DNA from: Bin87 sp965204685
GTDB lineage: Bacteria; Chloroflexota; Dehalococcoidia; Lucifugimonadales; UBA3495
Assembly: GCA_965204685.1 (NCBI GenBank)
Contig: OZ242004.1
Span: 2,666,001-2,730,000, forward strand
Direction: 5' to 3'
Length of the DNA stretch: 64,000 nt
Both the position numbers and the translations under genes were made by a program. The number at the start of each line of letters is the position of its first letter. Position 1 is the first letter of the stretch. This document shows positions 60,751 to 64,000 of this stretch, in pieces. The notes below the pieces were generated by a model, which saw nothing but the letters and a program-made list of their open reading frames with translations, was not told where the DNA came from and did not search any database.

Positions 60751-62160
60751 ATGATTTCCGCCGTTTCTCCCTTCCGTCCCAATCCGGTGCGCCGCCTGCC
60801 GGGCATGCGTGATTTTGATGCCGGCGCGCGCCAACGCAAGCAGGACGTCGAACGCCGCCTTGCTGACTTCATCGGGCACTTTGGGTACTCCGCGCTGGAA
60901 GTTCCGGTGCTGGAGACCACCGAATTGTTCCTGCGTAAATCCGGCGGCGATCTGGCCTCCCAGATGTACTCCTTCGTTGACCCCGGTTCCAACGCGGTCA
61001 GCCTGCGCCCCGAGTTCACCTCGGCGATAATGCGTCACTACCTGGAGATCAACGAGGAGAGCAACGAACCCCCGGTGGTACGTTGGCAATACTGCGGCCC
61101 GGTCTTCCGCTACGACACCGGCAGCGCCGCCGACACCGGTCAGTTCACCCAGGTCGGCGCCGAACTGGTCGGGTCCAACTCCATCCTTGCGGATGCTGAG
61201 CTCCTGACCCTGGCCGCCGGCATCCCCGCGCAGTTGGGCATACCCGACTATCGCATCCGCCTGGCGGATCTGGACATTCTGGACAGTGTGCTGGACACCG
61301 TCGGCCTTTCCGACCGCGCCCGCGAGTTCATCGTCGCCAATATGAACCGCATCGGCGAGGACAGTAACAGCCTCGCCTCCACCCTGCAGCGCGCCGCCGA
61401 GCTTCACGTCGTCTCCGGCATCGGCCTGCCCGACGAGGAGAAGCACCTGGCCGTCGCGGTCAACGGGCTCCCCGACGGCGCGGCCCGCTCCGTTCTGGCC
61501 GGTTTCATGCGCTGGAACACGTCCGCGGACATGCCCCTGGGCCGCCGCTCGCCTGATGAAATCGTCGACCGCCTGCTCCGCAAGTTGCGCGGCGGTGACG
61601 CTTCCGATGCCGTCGAACGCGGGCTTGCCCTGGCCGGCCAACTGGCCGGCGTCAAAGGAGACCCCGCCCAGGTGTTGCCCCAGGCTCAATCTATAGTTGC
61701 CGCCGCCGGCGCGGACACCCGGGCTATTGACCGGCTCATCGACCTGACCGCGCTCGTCAGTGAGGACCCGGCGGTTTCCCATCGGCTGGAAATCGATTTC
61801 TCTCTTGCCCGCGGCATCGCTTACTACAACGGCATTATCTTCGACATCGTTCGCGGTGACCCCGACGTTTCTCTCGGAGGCGGCGGCCGGTACGACGCCC
61901 TTGCTCGCGCTCTGGGCGGCGTGACTCCCGTGCCTGCCTTGGGCTTTGCGTGCACGCTGGAAGCGTTGCTCGCCGCGATGCCTCCGGCCGATCAAGCGCA
62001 TCTCGCCGCCGATGCCGTCCTGGTGTCCGCCGACGTTGCAGGATCCAACGCCGCCGCTTTGCGTGCCGCTGCTGATATTCGGTCCCGGGGAGGCGTCGCC
62101 GTTCTGGACGTGGGCGGAAACGGCGCCCACGCCGATTTCAATCAGACGGTTACGGTGTAA
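60751..62160 (+). CDS. hisZ: HisZ-like protein (HisRS paralogue), ATP-phosphoribosyltransferase regulatory subunit
   Basis: A 469-residue class II synthetase-like protein. It has the HisRS core GMRDFDAGARQRKQDVERRL, SLRPEFTSAIMRHYLE, RYDTGSAADTGQFTQVGAEL and LGGGGRYDALARALGG, but ARGIAYYNGIIFDIV replaces the HisRS signature and the anticodon-binding region is short. Next to hisG, this argues for HisZ rather than a true histidyl-tRNA synthetase, though the latter is not excluded. Confidence 0.78.
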   Translation: MISAVSPFRPNPVRRLPGMRDFDAGARQRKQDVERRLADFIGHFGYSALEVPVLETTELFLRKSGGDLASQMYSFVDPGSNAVSLRPEFTSAIMRHYLEINEESNEPPVVRWQYCGPVFRYDTGSAADTGQFTQVGAELVGSNSILADAELLTLAAGIPAQLGIPDYRIRLADLDILDSVLDTVGLSDRAREFIVANMNRIGEDSNSLASTLQRAAELHVVSGIGLPDEEKHLAVAVNGLPDGAARSVLAGFMRWNTSADMPLGRRSPDEIVDRLLRKLRGGDASDAVERGLALAGQLAGVKGDPAQVLPQAQSIVAAAGADTRAIDRLIDLTALVSEDPAVSHRLEIDFSLARGIAYYNGIIFDIVRGDPDVSLGGGGRYDALARALGGVTPVPALGFACTLEALLAAMPPADQAHLAADAVLVSADVAGSNAAALRAAADIRSRGGVAVLDVGGNGAHADFNQTVTV

Positions 62161-62175
62161 ACACGGAGCATCGCC

Positions 62176-63195
62176 TTGAAACTGGTCATACCAAGCGACG
62201 GCGAACTGGGCGAACCCACGATGAGGTTCCTGGCCTCCTGTGGCGTCAGGGTGAACCGGCCCAACTCTCGTCGCTACACCGGCTCCATCCCTTCCTTGCC
62301 CGGCATCGACGTGCTCTTCCAGCGCACCGCCGACATCACCACCAAGGTCGAAGAGGGCAGCGCGGAGATGGGCATCACCGGTCTAGATCGGCTGATGGAA
62401 TACCGCCACGATGACGACGCGGTGGTCCCGGTCATGGAAGACCTCGGCTTCGGCGGCTGCGATTACGTGTTGGCCGTGCCCGATTCCTGGCTTGACGTAA
62501 CGTCCATCGACGACCTGGCGGATCTCGCCCTCGAGTTCCACGAACGCGGCCAGCAGTTGCGCATCGCTACCAAGTACCCGCGATTGCTGCGCCGCTATCT
62601 GTTCGAGCGCGGCATCAACTACTTTACCCTCGTCCCAGCCAGCGGCACCCTGGAAGCTGCTCCCATCGCCGGCTACGCTGACCTCATCGCCGACCTGTCC
62701 GCCACCGGAACCACGCTTCGCGAGAACCGTCTCAAGACCCTCGACGGCGGCACCATCCTCTCCTCCCAGGCCTGTCTCATCGCCAACCCGTCTGCGCTGG
62801 CCCGATGTCCCGATGACCTCGAACTCGCCCGCTCTTTCACCGAGATGCTGGAGGCCCACCTCCGCGCCGACCCGTACTACCGCATCACCGCCAACGTCCA
62901 GGGCCGTTCCGCCGAGGACGTCAGCGCCATGATTCTCGCGCGTCCCGAAATCGCCGGCATCCAGGGACCCACCGTCGCTCGCGTGTTCAGCGTCGAAGAG
63001 GAGGACTGGTACGCCGTCTCCCTGCTGATCCGCAAGAACCGCCTGCTGGACGCCGTTTCCCACCTGCGTGAGTGCGGTGGCGTGGACATTGCGGCCGCCC
63101 AGTTGTCGTACCTGTTCAAGGACGAGTCCCAAGCCTTCGCCGGTTTCATGGACCGCATCGCATCGCTGAACGGGCAGGGAGCCGATCATGCCTAA
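62176..63195 (+). CDS. hisG: ATP phosphoribosyltransferase HisG (long form)
   Basis: A 339-residue enzyme for the first histidine step. MGITGLDRLMEYRHDDDAVV, LRIATKYPRLLRRYLFERGI and the PRPP loop ATGTTLRENRLKTLDGG are present. The C-terminal 80 residues (EEEDWYAVSLLIRKNRLLDA...) form the ACT-like histidine-sensing domain of the long form. TTG start with GGAG 7 bases upstream. Its stop overlaps the next gene by 8 bases. Confidence 0.93.
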   Translation: MKLVIPSDGELGEPTMRFLASCGVRVNRPNSRRYTGSIPSLPGIDVLFQRTADITTKVEEGSAEMGITGLDRLMEYRHDDDAVVPVMEDLGFGGCDYVLAVPDSWLDVTSIDDLADLALEFHERGQQLRIATKYPRLLRRYLFERGINYFTLVPASGTLEAAPIAGYADLIADLSATGTTLRENRLKTLDGGTILSSQACLIANPSALARCPDDLELARSFTEMLEAHLRADPYYRITANVQGRSAEDVSAMILARPEIAGIQGPTVARVFSVEEEDWYAVSLLIRKNRLLDAVSHLRECGGVDIAAAQLSYLFKDESQAFAGFMDRIASLNGQGADHA

Positions 63196-63949
63196 CCTGC
63201 CCATGCACATCTACGTTTGCCAGCAAGTGGCCGTTGATCTGGACTGGGGCTACGTCCACGACCATCCCGGCGCTGCGTACCTCGGGTCGACTACGCCCGA
63301 TATCCGCGCCATGACCAAGTGGGACCGCGCCCGTACCCACTTCTCCGACCTGTCGGTCACCCACGTCGGCGCCGGCGTCGAGAAGATGTTCGAGCTGCAC
63401 CCGCACCTGGCCGGATCAAACAACGGCTTGTCTCCCCAGACCCGCTCCTTTCTCCTGGGTTACGTGAGCCATTTGGTCGCCGACGAGACGTGGATCACGA
63501 CCATGTTCCGCCCCCACTTCGCTCCCGATAGCCGTGTCACCGACACTGAAATCGAGTCCCACATCTGGGACCGCGCCCTCCAGCTCGACATGGATCGCGT
63601 GGTTCTCGACGAAAACGCCCGCCTTGTCGCCGAAAACGACGCCATCGCAGCGATGGATCAGATGCCGGCTCTGCAATTCCTGCAGGATGAGCTGATCGAC
63701 GAGTGGCGCGGTTGGGTTGCCCGTCTGCTCGGTTGGGATTTCACCTGGGAACGCCTCAAGCGTGCCCTCAATCGCATGTACCGCGACAACGATGAGGTGC
63801 AGCAGGTCGTGGACGGATTCCTGGAGAATATGCCCCAGAGCCTGGAGCGAGTGTACGAGCGCGTCCCCCGTGAACTCATCGACACCTACCGCCAACGGGT
63901 CATCGACGAAACCAAGGCCCAGGCCCGGGAGTACCTCAGTGCAACTTAA
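63188..63949 (+). CDS. Zinc-dependent phospholipase C-like protein
   Basis: A 253-residue helical protein with LPMHIYVCQQVAVDL, GSTTPDIRAMTKWDRARTHF and LLGYVSHLVADETWITTMF, placing His and Asp residues as in the PF00882 zinc-dependent phospholipase C fold. No signal peptide is seen, so it is probably cytoplasmic. It lies between hisG and probable hisD with overlaps at both ends, an unexplained partner in the histidine operon. Confidence 0.8.
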   Translation: MPNLPMHIYVCQQVAVDLDWGYVHDHPGAAYLGSTTPDIRAMTKWDRARTHFSDLSVTHVGAGVEKMFELHPHLAGSNNGLSPQTRSFLLGYVSHLVADETWITTMFRPHFAPDSRVTDTEIESHIWDRALQLDMDRVVLDENARLVAENDAIAAMDQMPALQFLQDELIDEWRGWVARLLGWDFTWERLKRALNRMYRDNDEVQQVVDGFLENMPQSLERVYERVPRELIDTYRQRVIDETKAQAREYLSAT

Positions 63950-64000
63950 AATGGTGCGCGGGCTGTCCGCCGCCGAGTCGGTCTTGACCCGCATCGATCC
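63939..64000 (+). CDS. hisD: Probable histidinol dehydrogenase, 5' end only
   Basis: Only 20 codons are in the window, starting at GTG 63939 with GGGAG 8 bases upstream: QLKMVRGLSAAESVLTRID. The KxVRGxxxA...L pattern is compatible with HisD N-termini, and the position after hisG supports it. The frame is cut by the window end. Confidence 0.45.
   Translation, partial: MQLKMVRGLSAAESVLTRID

Overview
This is a GC-rich bacterial chromosome segment with tightly packed genes, many ATGA or short overlaps, frequent GTG/TTG starts and clear Shine-Dalgarno motifs. The gene mix points to Chloroflexota, perhaps a SAR202/Dehalococcoidia-like lineage: an LL-diaminopimelate aminotransferase (DapL) lysine route, an archaeal-type phosphoglycerate mutase, a CobN plus ChlI/ChlD-fusion cobalt chelatase with CbtAB, a K+-type membrane pyrophosphatase, an LLM flavin monooxygenase, and BKACE, formamidase-like and SDR genes. 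That assignment is inference from gene content. No rRNA, tRNA or CRISPR array was seen.

Layout. 1-7310 (minus): a purine operon, read guaA, purD, two unknown genes, purE, a HAD phosphatase, purB and purC (cut by the window edge). 7441-8850: a fused DNA methyltransferase-endonuclease. 8904-19423 (plus): a housekeeping run with tsaC, a polyprenyl synthase, pgk-apgM-tpiA, miaA, dapF, an unknown gene, dapL, a Uma2 nuclease and hflX. 19446-23129: a phosphoesterase, a two-gene unit whose second gene carries an internal stop, a nuclease-like gene, a formamidase-like gene and a membrane protein. 23171-30970 (minus): an SDR, hppA, then an amidase group (small GatC/AtzG-like protein, amidase, HAD, unknown, LLM oxidoreductase, YfcE-like phosphoesterase).

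31164-36605 (plus): a CPBP protease, trpA, then aroF (DAHP synthase) behind what looks like a complete Tyr/Phe transcription attenuator (promoter, leaderless Tyr/Phe-rich leader peptide, competing hairpins, intrinsic terminator); then GNAT, cytidylate-kinase-like and rhomboid genes. 36627-39464: small HEPN/PaREP1-like genes, a PIN-domain pair, an RCC1-repeat remnant and a BKACE enzyme. 39708-44695: an orphan molybdenum hydroxylase subunit with a MoaD-like protein, a retropepsin-like protease and a DUF3352 protein.

44831-53621: a cobalamin riboswitch with a terminator expression platform upstream of cbiE, cobN, a conserved unknown gene, cbtB, cbtA and a ChlI-ChlD fusion; together these form a cobalt uptake and insertion module. 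53792-58053: glyQS, a HEPN-like gene, birA and two SDR genes, the second lacking key catalytic residues. 58088-60744: a frameshifted nuclease-like gene, an IS5-family element with intact ends and a 3-bp target duplication, and another overlapping HEPN-like pair. 60751-64000: hisZ-like, hisG (long form), a zinc-dependent phospholipase C-like gene and the probable start of hisD. Apart from the riboswitch, the aroF leader and the RCC1 remnant, gaps are short and hold only the promoters, hairpins and repeats listed.
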